The notes under the pieces: generated by a model | What the model was told of the DNA's origin: nothing | The model's database searches: none | Seen by the model: the letters and a program-made list of their open reading frames with translations, nothing else | Shown here: one piece after another, positions 15,040-22,780 of the stretch | Numbering within the stretch: position 1 is the first letter of the stretch | Layout: every line of letters starts with the position of its first letter | Assembly (NCBI GenBank): GCA_030432255.1 | Contig: JAUIHS010000032.1 | Location: 1 to 40,755 of the forward strand | Direction of reading: 5' to 3' | DNA length: 40,755 nt | DNA from: Phycisphaerae bacterium | GTDB taxonomy: Bacteria > Planctomycetota > Phycisphaerae > Phycisphaerales > UBA1924 | Position numbers and translations under genes: made by a program

Positions 15040-16848
15040 TCAGCCCGTTGCCTGAAGCAGGGCCTCCGCTTCTTCGATCCACTCCCCGATCTTCTCCTCG
15101 TCCTCACCGGGCAAGGCACGGAGAAGGTCCAGTGTGATCGTCAGTTCGCGCTGCGCTTCGTCGCCGCGGCCCAACTCTCGCAGCAGTTCCACCGTTCCCT
15201 CCAGCGCTGTCGGTGTATCGGGATCGAGCCAGTCGAGCCGCTCGCGATAGACCTCAAGGCAGTGTCGGTAGTGTGTGAGCGCTTCATCCCGGCGCTCCAG
15301 GCCACGAAGTGCGTCGGCCATGGACACTTCCGCCCAGAGCGTCCACCAGCTCTCCGGTCCTTTCTCCTTCAGCAGGATGTCGTAGGACTGCTTCGAGTGT
15401 TCGAGTGTCTGCTCCCACGCCTGTGAAGAACGGTACAGGTCCGCGATGTTGAGCCGGATCTCCGCCTCGGTATGTGGGCGAGCCGCAATGGCCTGCTCCA
15501 TGCCCTCCGCGGCACGGTCCAGCAGATCCACGAAGAAGGCCGGATCATTCCCTTCATTGACCGAGTCAAACACAGCGACCTGCATCAGCCCGACGTAGTA
15601 CTGCATGATCGCGCGACGTTCGAGGTCCAGTTTCGCCTTGTACAGCGTCCACGACATACCGATCACTGCCAGCACCAGCACCATGAACACCATCGTCGCG
15701 GCACCGACCAGCACCTTGTTTCGCCGAGCAAAGCGGCGCATCTGGTACATCGCGCTTGGCGGACGGGCCGCGATCGGTTCATTCGCGAGATATCGACGAA
15801 TGTCCGCGCCGAGTGCGGCGGCCGACTGATATCGCCGCTCCTTATCGCCCTCCAATGCCTTGTGCACGATGGTTTCCACATCGCCTCTCAGGCGGCGTTC
15901 GACACTTCCGAGTCGCACCGGCACGGTCTCCCGAATGCAGCGCACCGCTTCATGCAGGGCCTTACCCTCCATGTCGCGCGCCGGTCGGCGTGCAAGCAGC
16001 TCATAGAGCACCAGGCCCAGCGCGTAAACATCCGATCGGACATCGATCTCGTCCGTCTCACCACCGGCCTGTTCCGGACTCATGTATGGCAGTGTCCCCA
16101 CCAACTGCCCGGCCATCGTCTGTACGGAAGTGACCTCAATGTCCGACGCCGTGGCGCGTGCGACACCGAAGTCGAGGATCTTCGGCTGACCGGATTCGTC
16201 GACGAGGATGTTCCCGGGCTTCAGATCTCGGTGGATCACACCCTTCTGGTGCGCATGATGCACCGCATCGCATACGCGTGCCATCAGTTCGAGTCGTTCC
16301 CGAGCCGACAAGCCACGATCGGCCGCGAAGTCGGTGAGGGTTTCACCGTCCACGTACTCCATTGCGAAGTACGGTGTCCCGTCGACCATTCCGGCATCAT
16401 AAATCTGTGCAACACCCGGATGACGCAGGCGCCCCAGCATCTCAGTCTCAAGTTCGAATCGACGCAGCATTCCGGTTGAGAAGACGCCTTCTCGCACGAC
16501 TTTCAGAGCCACCATGCGCCGAGGCGATTCCTGCTCCGCCAGGTAGACGCGCCCCATGCCTCCGACGCCGAGCAATGACTCCACTCGGTAGGTTCCGATG
16601 TGCTCCGGCAAATCGCGGGCCGCGTCCTCCGCATCCCGTGCCAGTTCGCGCTCTCTTGAACGATGCACCGCATCCATGACCACCGACACCCCGGCTGCGC
16701 CATCGGCAGCGAGCAGTGACATGACTTCGCTCCGGAGGTTGGCGTCACCCTCGCATGCGGACTCGATGAATGCCTGCCGCGCTTCCCCCTGGAGATCCGA
16801 CGCTTCAAGGAAGAGTGCCTTCACCCGCTCGCGATCAACGGCAACCAT
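15040..16848 (-). CDS. Membrane Ser/Thr protein kinase with TPR-like extracytoplasmic domain
   Basis: A 602-residue kinase. Residues 1-80 are the short helical module often found ahead of ECF-linked kinases ('RVKALFLEASDLQGEARQAF'). The Hanks-type kinase domain covers about 87-355: glycine loop 'LLGVGGMGRVYLAE', Lys 116 in 'VALKVV', catalytic 'VIHRDLKPGNIL' (Asp 208), 'ILDFGVAR' (Asp 226), and 'YMSPEQ'. A single membrane helix lies at about 379-401. The C-terminal part is helical, TPR-like ('HYRHCLEVYRERLDWLDPD'). All catalytic residues are present. The ATG overlaps the upstream sigma-factor stop by one base (TGATG), so the two are translationally coupled, and the kinase probably controls that sigma factor. 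Confidence 0.9.
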   Translation of the reverse strand: MVAVDRERVKALFLEASDLQGEARQAFIESACEGDANLRSEVMSLLAADGAAGVSVVMDAVHRSRERELARDAEDAARDLPEHIGTYRVESLLGVGGMGRVYLAEQESPRRMVALKVVREGVFSTGMLRRFELETEMLGRLRHPGVAQIYDAGMVDGTPYFAMEYVDGETLTDFAADRGLSARERLELMARVCDAVHHAHQKGVIHRDLKPGNILVDESGQPKILDFGVARATASDIEVTSVQTMAGQLVGTLPYMSPEQAGGETDEIDVRSDVYALGLVLYELLARRPARDMEGKALHEAVRCIRETVPVRLGSVERRLRGDVETIVHKALEGDKERRYQSAAALGADIRRYLANEPIAARPPSAMYQMRRFARRNKVLVGAATMVFMVLVLAVIGMSWTLYKAKLDLERRAIMQYYVGLMQVAVFDSVNEGNDPAFFVDLLDRAAEGMEQAIAARPHTEAEIRLNIADLYRSSQAWEQTLEHSKQSYDILLKEKGPESWWTLWAEVSMADALRGLERRDEALTHYRHCLEVYRERLDWLDPDTPTALEGTVELLRELGRGDEAQRELTITLDLLRALPGEDEEKIGEWIEEAEALLQATG

Positions 16849-17423
16849 CAGCCGCCTCCCTTCCCCGATCCCCGCGCCAACTCACGCGCCAGCCAGGCCC
16901 GCGCCATGCGCCAATCGCGATCCACAGTCGATGGTGAGACGTCGAGGGCAGATGCGGCCTGCTCGACCGTCAGACCACCGAAGACACGGAGTTCCAGCAC
17001 CCGCGCCTCTCTTGGCGATTCCTTGCTCAGATGCTCCAGCGCCGCGTCAACCGCGAGCACGTCCACGGAGTCCGCCAGTTCCGATGAGGCTTCGGCCTTT
17101 TCCAGCGGAATTCGTTGCCACCGCCCGCCACGCTTGGATGTCAACCGCGCCCTCGCGTGATCGACCAGCACCCGCCGGATGATCTCGGAAGCCACACTCA
17201 GAAAGTGGGTTCGACCCTGCCAGTCCACGCGGGACTGCTTGGCCAGCCGCAGGTATGCCTCGTGCACCAGCGCCGTCGCCTGAAGGGTGTGACCGTTTCT
17301 TTCACGACGGAGATGGTGTGCGGCCAGCGCCTTCATCTCCTCGTAGACCGTTGCCATCAACTGGTCGCGGTCCGATGCGACCGCCGCCATTGGGCCACCA
17401 ACGCTCAATCCTCGCCATGTCAT
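16848..17423 (-). CDS. ECF-type RNA polymerase sigma factor coupled to the kinase
   Basis: About 191 residues, of the planctomycete/proteobacterial ECF group matching the sigma70_ECF family. Region 2 is 'YEEMKALAAHHLRRE' through 'LVHEAYLRLAKQ' and 'THFLSVASEIIRRVLVDHAR'. Region 4 is 'LSKESPREARVLELRVFGGL' with the helix-turn-helix 'EQAASALDVSPSTVDRDWRM'. It directs transcription of an unknown regulon. ATG 17423 is chosen because GGAGG lies 6 bases upstream; a later ATG at 17390 has no such site and would cut into the N-terminus. The gene shares one base with the kinase start. In planctomycetes ECF factors are commonly paired with such kinases, which fits control by phosphorylation rather than by an anti-sigma factor. 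Confidence 0.88.
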   Translation of the reverse strand: MTWRGLSVGGPMAAVASDRDQLMATVYEEMKALAAHHLRRERNGHTLQATALVHEAYLRLAKQSRVDWQGRTHFLSVASEIIRRVLVDHARARLTSKRGGRWQRIPLEKAEASSELADSVDVLAVDAALEHLSKESPREARVLELRVFGGLTVEQAASALDVSPSTVDRDWRMARAWLARELARGSGKGGG

Positions 17424-17656
17424 CATCGGCCTCCATCCACCCGGCCAACGGGACCTTCCACGCCGCATGGGGAACCGAACCCGGCCGCGGCATGGACCTC
17501 ATCACCTTCCCACGCGAAGAAGGGGGGCGAAGCGGGCAACGAAACTCGATATCGGCCCGGCATATTGCGGCTCAAGTCAGAGCATCAGCTCCGGACCCTA
17601 TCGCAACCTTAACCGACGGCAGATGGATAGCAAGGACGAGATGTATCGATTCCCCA

Positions 17657-18589
17657 TTACTGTCCGGAGGCAGACTTCGTCCGGCACACCGCACACCAGC
17701 GATGCGGGGCCATCAGCCAAGCGGTTGATGCATCAGCGGGGGGAGGCTGGTCAGAGAGCGGTGCCAGGAATCGAGTCTGGAAGCGGTCGCGATACTCGCC
17801 GAATGCCGCGTTGCCCTGTGTGTAGGCATACTCGTCCGCCAGCAGTTGCTTGATCTGCTTGATCCTGCGATCCGGTGCCGGGTGCGTGCTCAGGAACTCC
17901 GGCTGTGAGCCTCCCCCGGATGCCTCCTTCAGAATCCGCATCACCTCAAGTTGCCCCTTCGGGTCGTACCCCGCGCGAGTCATGTAGCGCACCCCCAGGC
18001 GATCTGCTTCCAGCTCTTCGTCTCGCCCGAAGCTCAACGAGTAGACGCCTGCCCCGCTGACGAGTACGCCCATTCCGACACCGATCCACTCATCTTCCTG
18101 AGTACCGGCAACCACCGCCACCGTGGTCGCCAGCCCCTGGAGGATCAACTGGCGGGTGACGTGTTTGTCGGCATGCTCGGCGGTCACATGGCCGATCTCG
18201 TGTCCAAGGACGCCCGCAAGCTGGGCCTCCGTCGTCATCCGCTCCGCGAGGCCGCGTGAGATGAAGACCTTGCCGCCTGGCAGCGCGAAGGCATTGATGA
18301 CTCCCGAATCCAGGAAGGTGAACTCCCACGGAAGATCCGGATAGTCCGCCTCCGTATGAGATGCCAGCTCTCGCCCGATATTCGCCACATAGGACTGCAA
18401 CGGGGTGGAACTCACCGGCCCACCGTAGGATTGGGTGAGCTCCGCCATGCTCCGCGTGCCCAGCGCAATCTCCTCGGATCGACTCAGTGCGTTGACCTGG
18501 AGCTTTCCAGTCGCCGCATTTGTCGTACAACCCGCCGCGAGCACACCCGAGGCCACCAGCAGCACCGCCAGGAAGAACCTTTGCATCAT
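17657..18589 (-). CDS. M48-family metalloprotease, lipoprotein
   Basis: A 310-residue zinc protease of the M48 (Oma1/BepA/LoiP-like) family. The signal peptide ends in the lipobox LAAGC (Cys 21), so it is probably attached to a periplasmic membrane face. Zinc ligands and catalytic Glu are in 'LAGVLGHEIGHVTAEHADKH' (His 130, Glu 131, His 134), and the third ligand is in 'RDEELEADRLGVRYM'. The C-terminal 'FLSTHPAPDRRIKQI' is the conserved family tail motif. The last ~30 residues are Pro/Ala-rich, then unusual and cysteine-containing. It likely acts in outer-membrane or periplasmic protein quality control. Start ATG 18589 has AAGGGA 8 bases upstream. The stop is TAA, rare in this window. Confidence 0.9.
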   Translation of the reverse strand: MMQRFFLAVLLVASGVLAAGCTTNAATGKLQVNALSRSEEIALGTRSMAELTQSYGGPVSSTPLQSYVANIGRELASHTEADYPDLPWEFTFLDSGVINAFALPGGKVFISRGLAERMTTEAQLAGVLGHEIGHVTAEHADKHVTRQLILQGLATTVAVVAGTQEDEWIGVGMGVLVSGAGVYSLSFGRDEELEADRLGVRYMTRAGYDPKGQLEVMRILKEASGGGSQPEFLSTHPAPDRRIKQIKQLLADEYAYTQGNAAFGEYRDRFQTRFLAPLSDQPPPADASTAWLMAPHRWCAVCRTKSASGQ

Positions 18590-18687
18590 CACAGGAATCC
18601 CTTGTCAGAATCAACGGTCAGAGAACTCCCGAAATCCTATCATGCCCAATCACCCGTCTTGCCCCCACACTCCCGATCTTCGGACCC

Positions 18688-19506
18688 ATGCCCACGCAAC
18701 CCCCTCCAGTCTGGACACCGTCGGACCTCGCTGAGGATCCGCACAAGCACGCGGAGAAGGCCGAGAAGGTCCGGACCATGTTCGGCGCCATCGCCCGGAC
18801 ATATGACCTCAACAACCGCCTGCACTCCTTCGGACGAGACCAGGCCTGGCGACGGGCCGCCGTCCGGCTGGCCGACGTCAAGCCCACGGACCGCGTCCTT
18901 GACTGTGCCTGCGGCACCGGCGACCTCACCCGGGCCTTCGCCGACGCCGGAGCCAAGGCAGTCACCGGGCTCGATTTCACGCCCGAGATGCTCGAAATCG
19001 CTCGCTCGCGACGGCTCAGCCCTCAGGAGTCGACTACCGAGAACATCAGTTACGTGCAGGGTGACGCGCAGAAGCTCCCATTTGAGGATGAGTCCTTCGA
19101 CATCGTCTCCATTGCCTTCGGTATCAGGAATGTCGCCCGCCCACCCCAGGCCCTCACCGAGTTCCGCAGGGTGCTCCGGTCCGGAGGGCGACTCATCATC
19201 CTCGAATTCGGCCGACCACGCCTGGCGCCGATCCGCTTCCTCAACAACATCTACACCCGCCACATCATGCCCCGGACCGCGTCGCTGATCAGCCGCGACA
19301 AGTCCGGTGCCTATCGCTACCTGCCCCGGTCCGTCGAGACATTTCTGTCCGTGTCTGAGATGTCAGACGCGATGGCCGCGGCGGGCTTCAAGGTGGATGC
19401 GGCGAAGCGGATGACCTTCGGCGTCTGCATCGCGTACCGGGGCCGCGCGTCCGAGAAAAAATCGGTGCCTGCGGCTCAGTTTCCTCAAGCGGAATCTGCC
19501 CCATAA
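18688..19506 (+). CDS. ubiE: Demethylmenaquinone methyltransferase (UbiE/MenG)
   Basis: A 272-residue SAM-dependent methyltransferase that C-methylates demethylmenaquinone (or the ubiquinone precursor). 'MFGAIARTYDLNNRLHSFG' is the UbiE N-terminal signature. SAM-binding motif I is 'VLDCACGTGDLTRAFADAG', followed by 'VTGLDFTPEMLEIAR', and the second UbiE signature region reads 'DIVSIAFGIRNVARPPQAL'. The late block 'AYRYLPRSVETF' is also typical. ATG 18688 is chosen because the preceding in-frame sequence has no family resemblance. It is divergent from the M48 gene and ends in TAA. Planctomycetes generally use menaquinone, so MenG is the likelier role. Confidence 0.93.
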   Translation: MPTQPPPVWTPSDLAEDPHKHAEKAEKVRTMFGAIARTYDLNNRLHSFGRDQAWRRAAVRLADVKPTDRVLDCACGTGDLTRAFADAGAKAVTGLDFTPEMLEIARSRRLSPQESTTENISYVQGDAQKLPFEDESFDIVSIAFGIRNVARPPQALTEFRRVLRSGGRLIILEFGRPRLAPIRFLNNIYTRHIMPRTASLISRDKSGAYRYLPRSVETFLSVSEMSDAMAAAGFKVDAAKRMTFGVCIAYRGRASEKKSVPAAQFPQAESAP

Positions 19507-19672
19507 AAACCGCTCTCCGGCATTCCTGAGGCCACTTTCAGGTATCGGACCAGACTCCGTCCGGACCATGGCGTCATCCGTACGCACAAACTTCCTGTCG
19601 CGCCGATGATGGAGGCGGCGGGGGAATGTCCCGCCACCCGAAATCGCACCCACCCCTCGCGGAGAGACGCCC

Positions 19673-20383
19673 GTGACGTACGAAAAGCTGGTCGACCAAC
19701 TGTTCGATTCACTCATCAACGGAGACCGAATCGCATGCCGTCAGATCGTTGAGACTGCCACCACCGATGGCATCAGCCCGGAAGACCTCACCACCGACGT
19801 CTTCTGGCCCACCTACGAACTGATCTCCCGCCTCTACCGGGCCGACCAGCTCTCCACCCTCGCGCACCACATGGCAACCCGCCTGCTCCGCATCCTGTGC
19901 GACCAGGCCTCTGCGAAGTTCTCGCGGTCACCGGGGAAAGACCGCTCTGTCTTCGCCATCAGTGGCCCAACGGAATTCGACGAAGTCGCGGCCCAGATGG
20001 CCTCCGATCTCATCGAGCGGTCCGGGCTCAATCTGACCTTCGCGGGAGGCGGCATCGCTCTCGATGAGATCCTGGCCCACGTCCAGCGCACTCAGCCGGA
20101 TGTCCTCATGATCTTCGCTTCCGCACCAACCGACCTGCCGATGATTCGCGAACTCATCGATCGCATCCACGAGATTGGAGCATGCCGGTCACTCCAGATC
20201 GCCGTCGGCGGCGGTGTCTTCAATCGCGCCGAAGGGCTCGCTGTCGAGATCGGCGCTGATCTCTGGGCTGCAACGCCCATGGAACTCGTCGACGCGATCC
20301 TCAACATGCCGCAACGCCGTGCCACCGACGAACAGCGCACGGTCGGCCGCAAGCGCACGACCACGCGCCGCAAGGCCGCCTGA
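19673..20383 (+). CDS. Cobalamin-domain-like protein with degenerate B12 motifs
   Basis: A 236-residue cytoplasmic protein with the two-part layout of regulatory B12-binding proteins: a four-helix cap (about 1-85) and a Rossmann-like domain (about 90-210). The cap contains 'LYRADQLSTLAHHMATRLL', where Tyr 55, nine residues, then His-His replaces the usual W-x9-E-H of the photoreceptor CarH family. The Rossmann part has 'PDVLMIFASAPTDLP' and 'QIAVGGGVFNRAEGLAVEIGAD', typical of the fold. However, the DxHxxG histidine that ligates cobalt is replaced in 'GPTEFDEVAAQMASDLI' (Asp 103). The C-terminus is a basic tail. It may bind a corrinoid differently or another ligand. Start GTG 19673 has GGAG 8 bases upstream. 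Confidence 0.75.
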   Translation: MTYEKLVDQLFDSLINGDRIACRQIVETATTDGISPEDLTTDVFWPTYELISRLYRADQLSTLAHHMATRLLRILCDQASAKFSRSPGKDRSVFAISGPTEFDEVAAQMASDLIERSGLNLTFAGGGIALDEILAHVQRTQPDVLMIFASAPTDLPMIRELIDRIHEIGACRSLQIAVGGGVFNRAEGLAVEIGADLWAATPMELVDAILNMPQRRATDEQRTVGRKRTTTRRKAA

Positions 20384-20434
20384 TCCTGAAGAACTGTGCA
20401 CCACCCCCGGCGCGGCGTCCGCTACCATGAGCGG

Positions 20435-21388
20435 ATGCGGACGCGGCGCCGATCTCGGACAGACACGGATGTCTTCCAGACTCGACTGTGGGAAGACCCG
20501 CCGCCACCGCCGCGCCCGGACCCCGCGCCCCTCGACGGCTCAGTTTCGATGTGCGTGCTGGCGAGTTCGTCCCGTGGCAACTGTTCCGTTCTCATCCATC
20601 GACGCGGCCCCGACATCTATCGCCTGACGCTGATTGATGCCGGGCTCTCGCCCCGTCGCACCCGTCGGACCCTCGCAGACATCGGACTCGACTTCAATCG
20701 CATCGACGATGTCATCTTTACCCACCTCGACTTCGACCACTGCAGACCCACATGGCGCCGCGCACTCCCACAACACGCCAGATTCCATATCCACCGGCGC
20801 CATCGCGGCCGCGCCGAGCGCATGGGCCTGCTTACACGGCGCACCGAGCTGTTCGACGACGAACCCTTTGCATTCAGGCAGTCCGTCATCGTCACACCCG
20901 TACACATGGCGCATGACAACCTGGGTGTCGCCTCATTCCGATTCGACTTCGGCGACCACCATCGCTCATCGTTGGGCTACGCAACGGATGTCGGGTGCGC
21001 CACGACACAATTGACGCAGGTGCTCAGTCACGTCGATGTCCTCGCCATCGAGTCGAACTACTGTCCCGAAATGCAGATCCAATCCGATCGTCCGTGGTTC
21101 CTCAAGCAGCGCATCATGGGCGGTCGCGGCCATCTCTCCAACCACGAGTCACGTGATGCCGTCGCTCTCATTGCGCCGCGGCGGCACATCGTCCTGCTCC
21201 ACCTCTCCCAGGACTGCAACACACCCGAGACAGCGCTCCGGCACCACACCGGCCATACGTGCCCCGTCATCGCGGCCGCACCAGCGCGTCCCTCACCGCT
21301 GATTCACATCGCGGGACCCGAGATCTCCTCATTCTCGTCCCACTCGACGACGGGAAGCACCAGATCAGGCGCGACCGGCGCCTGCTGA
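20435..21388 (+). CDS. Metallo-beta-lactamase-fold hydrolase (YycJ/WalJ-like) with altered metal motif
   Basis: About 317 residues. After a basic, proline-rich N-terminus (1-35), an MBL fold begins with 'MCVLASSSRGNCSVLI'. The layout follows the YycJ/WalJ group: 'DDVIFTHLDFDHCRPTW', 'HMAHDNLGVASFRF', 'GYATDVGCATTQL', 'AIESNYCPEM', 'GGRGHLSNHESRDAV' and 'LLHLSQDCNTPETA'. The key THxHxDH motif reads T-H-L-D-F-D-H (residues 96-102), so the second histidine is Asp, and the later family His in the 'ESN' block is Tyr. Metal binding is therefore probably changed or partly lost. Relatives are exonuclease-like. The ATG at 20435 is a best guess; GTG 20396 is in frame. The 3' end overlaps the convergent gene by 85 bases. 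Confidence 0.75.
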   Translation: MRTRRRSRTDTDVFQTRLWEDPPPPPRPDPAPLDGSVSMCVLASSSRGNCSVLIHRRGPDIYRLTLIDAGLSPRRTRRTLADIGLDFNRIDDVIFTHLDFDHCRPTWRRALPQHARFHIHRRHRGRAERMGLLTRRTELFDDEPFAFRQSVIVTPVHMAHDNLGVASFRFDFGDHHRSSLGYATDVGCATTQLTQVLSHVDVLAIESNYCPEMQIQSDRPWFLKQRIMGGRGHLSNHESRDAVALIAPRRHIVLLHLSQDCNTPETALRHHTGHTCPVIAAAPARPSPLIHIAGPEISSFSSHSTTGSTRSGATGAC

Positions 21389-22056
21389 CTCTCGGGGATC
21401 GCCTGTCTCTCGCCGTCCCTCACCATCCAGACGAGCAGCGGGCGGCCCGCAGGCAGTGCTGTGAGCATGGGGGCGACGATGTCGCATGGATCGGTACCAC
21501 CACGCCGGTAGACCTGGCGCGGCGGTCCCACCTCGCCGCGAGTCAGTCCGTGAACATTGAATTCGATCGTCTCGGGACGTGCGAAGACTGCGGGTGATCC
21601 CCTGAAGAGAATAGTTCCCGGTGGTGCAGCGAGCACATCGCCCATTGCCCCTTCGAGGTGCGCCGCCACGTCGGGCATCTCAAGGCGCTCCACAGCAACC
21701 ACCCACTCGACACCTGCTTCGGCTGCCACGTTCCATGCGGCGCGGGCATCGGCAATCAACTCGGTCAGTCGCTCCGGCATGGGCTCGCCGCGCCAGGTGT
21801 CATTGAGTTGTGCGACATGCCTGCGGATCAGGACGGCTCCCCGATCCACACCGAGCAGGCGCTCAGAGGTCGGCAACTCAAGAGACTCAGCGAGGGCACA
21901 ACTGACGGCCTGGAGGCCGATGACGGCGGGCACGGAGACCCGCCAACGGTCGTCCGGGGGCAGCGCGGCTGAAGCCCGGGCGAGGTCCATCCACCGGCCC
22001 AGCAGCATCGCCCAAGTGAGGTCACGGCTGTCTGTTCGGTTCGCATCAGGTATCAT
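21304..22056 (-). CDS. Unknown protein, convergent with the MBL-fold gene
   Basis: About 250 residues, not recognised. There is no signal peptide and no clear membrane helix. The N-terminal half is helical with 'WRVSVPAVIGLQAVSCALAE' and 'RGAVLIRRHVAQLNDTW'. The middle has 'AAWNVAAEAGVEWVVAVERL', and the C-terminal half is beta-rich with 'GTILFRGSPAVFARPETIEF'. It ends in an acidic stretch. The reading frame is long and free of stops with local codon use like its neighbours, so it is probably real. The start is taken as ATG 22056; a TTG at 22110 is the only upstream alternative, and neither has a clear ribosome site. It is divergent from the sigma operon at 22196. Confidence 0.6.
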   Translation of the reverse strand: MIPDANRTDSRDLTWAMLLGRWMDLARASAALPPDDRWRVSVPAVIGLQAVSCALAESLELPTSERLLGVDRGAVLIRRHVAQLNDTWRGEPMPERLTELIADARAAWNVAAEAGVEWVVAVERLEMPDVAAHLEGAMGDVLAAPPGTILFRGSPAVFARPETIEFNVHGLTRGEVGPPRQVYRRGGTDPCDIVAPMLTALPAGRPLLVWMVRDGERQAIPESQQAPVAPDLVLPVVEWDENEEISGPAM

Positions 22057-22158
22057 CGGGTCGAATTCTGCCTTTTGTGCGGATTCGCGGGGATTGAGAG
22101 CCGAGATCAATCAGAATATGACGTACTGGATTCAAGGATGAACCCACCGATTCCGCAA

Positions 22159-22174
22159 CCCCGGGAAGCCGGGG
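22159..22174 (+). promoter_or_regulatory. Leader hairpin upstream of the sigma-factor gene
   Basis: CCCCGG-GAAG-CCGGGG is a perfect 6-base-pair hairpin with a stable-type tetraloop, ending 21 bases before the ATG at 22196 and just upstream of the AGGGGA ribosome site. No T-run follows, so it is not a terminator. It may stabilise the leader or modulate translation. Confidence 0.3.
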
Positions 22175-22195
22175 CCATAGAGTAGGGGAAGAGAT

Positions 22196-22780
22196 ATGAC
22201 CCGAGAGCAGGAGCACCAACTCATTGAGCGAGCCGCCGCTGGCGACCGCTCGGCCGGTGAGGCGCTGATTCGAGCCCACCAGCGCTCCCTGTACGCCTAC
22301 ATGCTCCGCATGTCCCGGCGCCCCGACGTGGCGGAGGACATCGTGCAGGATGCGTTTGTCCGGGTCCTCATGAACCTCGATCGATTCGACACCCGCTACC
22401 GCTTCTCAACCTGGCTCTTCACGATCGCCAAGCGGCTTTACGTCAACGCCTGCCAGAAGCATCGCCCTGTCTACGACAGCGAGATTGTCGGCGGCTGGAA
22501 GGGACAGGAGAGCAACGCCGACCACGGCGCGCTCAACGAGGAATCGCAGACCACCGCGCGTGATGCGATCGGTGAAGCCCTTGAGCAACTCGGCGACGAA
22601 CAGCGTGAGATCGTCATTCTCTTCCATCAGCAGGACTGGCCCATCTCTCTCATCGCCGAATACATGGACATGCCCGAAGGCACCGTCAAGAGTCACCTGC
22701 ATCGTGGGCGACGCAAGATGCGCAAGTACTTCGAGCACACCGAGCAGTTCAACACCTTCATCTCCGAGACCATCGCCTGA
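22196..22780 (+). CDS. ECF-type sigma factor (first gene of a three-gene unit)
   Basis: A 194-residue sigma-70-family factor of ECF type. Region 2 runs from 'LIERAAAGDRSAGEALIRAH' through 'RRPDVAEDIVQDAFVRVLMN' (core-binding and -10 recognition) to 'RFSTWLFTIAKRLYVNACQK'. Region 4 is 'LEQLGDEQREIVILFHQQD' with the helix-turn-helix 'ISLIAEYMDMPEGTVKSHLH'. AGGGGA lies 6 bases before the ATG. The stop shares one base with the start of the next gene (TGATG), which encodes a membrane protein likely to act as anti-sigma factor. It is divergent from the unknown gene at 21304-22056. Confidence 0.92.
   Translation: MTREQEHQLIERAAAGDRSAGEALIRAHQRSLYAYMLRMSRRPDVAEDIVQDAFVRVLMNLDRFDTRYRFSTWLFTIAKRLYVNACQKHRPVYDSEIVGGWKGQESNADHGALNEESQTTARDAIGEALEQLGDEQREIVILFHQQDWPISLIAEYMDMPEGTVKSHLHRGRRKMRKYFEHTEQFNTFISETIA

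Noticed and set aside
17424..17656. A gene in the gap between the sigma factor and the M48 protease
   Set aside because: This is the largest gene-free gap (233 bases); the open frames there are short, lack ribosome sites and resemble nothing. I see no clear promoter or repeat in it either.
19507..19672. Cobalamin riboswitch upstream of the B12-domain gene
   Set aside because: The gap is only 166 bases and shows small hairpins, but no B12-box-like conserved core could be seen.
19673..20383. The B12-domain protein as the missing small subunit of the acyl-CoA mutase
   Set aside because: It has an extra four-helix cap, lacks the DxHxxG ligand histidine needed for base-off binding in mutases, and lies over 12 kb away.
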